Assembly: GCA_910577365.1 (NCBI GenBank)
Contig: CAJTMU010000055.1
Span: 1-14,119, forward strand
Direction of reading: 5' to 3'
Length of the DNA: 14,119 nt
Source of the DNA: an uncultured Oscillospiraceae bacterium
Lineage (GTDB): Bacteria > Bacillota > Clostridia > Oscillospirales > Ruminococcaceae
The position numbers and the translations under genes were made by a program. A model generated the notes under the pieces. It saw only the letters and a program-made list of their open reading frames with translations, ran no database searches and had not been told where the DNA came from. Every line of letters starts with the position of its first letter. The first letter of the stretch is position 1. Positions 14,108-14,119 of this stretch are shown here, piece after piece.

Positions 14108-14119
14108 CCGGTCAGAATT

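Larger units (their letters stand above)
13505..14119. other. AT-rich region upstream of the sigma gene
   Basis: A stretch of 615 bases with no convincing coding frame on either strand. It contains the hairpin next to the sigma start, small adjacent palindromes at 13622-13634 (GTGAAATATTCAC) and 13635-13648 (GGACTTGAAAGTCC), a 10-bp inverted repeat at 13705-13742, a candidate - strand promoter at 13796-13825, a short GC-rich hairpin at 13864-13882 and a palindromic element at 14057-14107. The gene beyond the right edge is not visible. Confidence 0.7.

Noticed and set aside
1..14119. CRISPR array, prophage or insertion sequence
   Set aside because: No regularly spaced direct repeats, no transposase or integrase, and no cas- or phage-like proteins were seen on either strand.

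Overview
The window reads as chromosomal DNA of a Gram-positive anaerobe of the Clostridia, most likely the Ruminococcaceae/Oscillospiraceae. This rests on the strong AAGGAGG-type ribosome binding sites, the greA-lysS pairing, sigma-A-like promoters, intrinsic terminators, and protein types common in that group (DUF4037, DUF2809, a cytoplasmic hybrid PAS kinase, a sigma factor with an extra domain). The genus is inference. No phage, transposase, CRISPR, tRNA or rRNA is visible.

Layout. Positions 1-2764 hold housekeeping genes on the + strand: the end of an S41 (C-terminal processing) protease, transcript-cleavage factor GreA, and class II lysyl-tRNA synthetase. A 228-base gap with a long wobble-rich stem-loop follows, then a one-pass membrane protein of unknown function (2993-3787) and a terminator. 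Next are two divergent genes of unknown function: a small helical protein (3940-4383, -) and a multi-pass membrane protein (4597-5181, +). Two inverted repeats lie between them.

The - strand then carries a DUF4037 nucleotidyltransferase-like gene (8715-7627) followed by a PAS-HisKA-HATPase-REC hybrid histidine kinase (7500-5404). From 8976 the + strand has a clear promoter, a structured leader, radA with a TTG start, and a DUF2809 membrane protein that overlaps radA by four bases. A shared bidirectional terminator follows.

The right end is a - strand pair: a sigma-70/ECF-type factor whose C-terminal extension is more than twice the length of its sigma part (13504-11843), and a hypothetical protein with a duplicated motif (11793-11002). 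The last 615 bases have no convincing gene but contain a candidate promoter, several inverted repeats and, at the edge, a REP-like palindrome.

The most unusual locus is the sigma factor. It has a two-part architecture with a good ribosome binding site and ATG exactly where the extension begins, a hairpin that presents the main ribosome binding site in its loop, a long leader with a 10-bp inverted repeat, and an uncharacterised downstream partner. It is a candidate one-protein sensor/sigma system, but no ligand or regulon can be read from the sequence.
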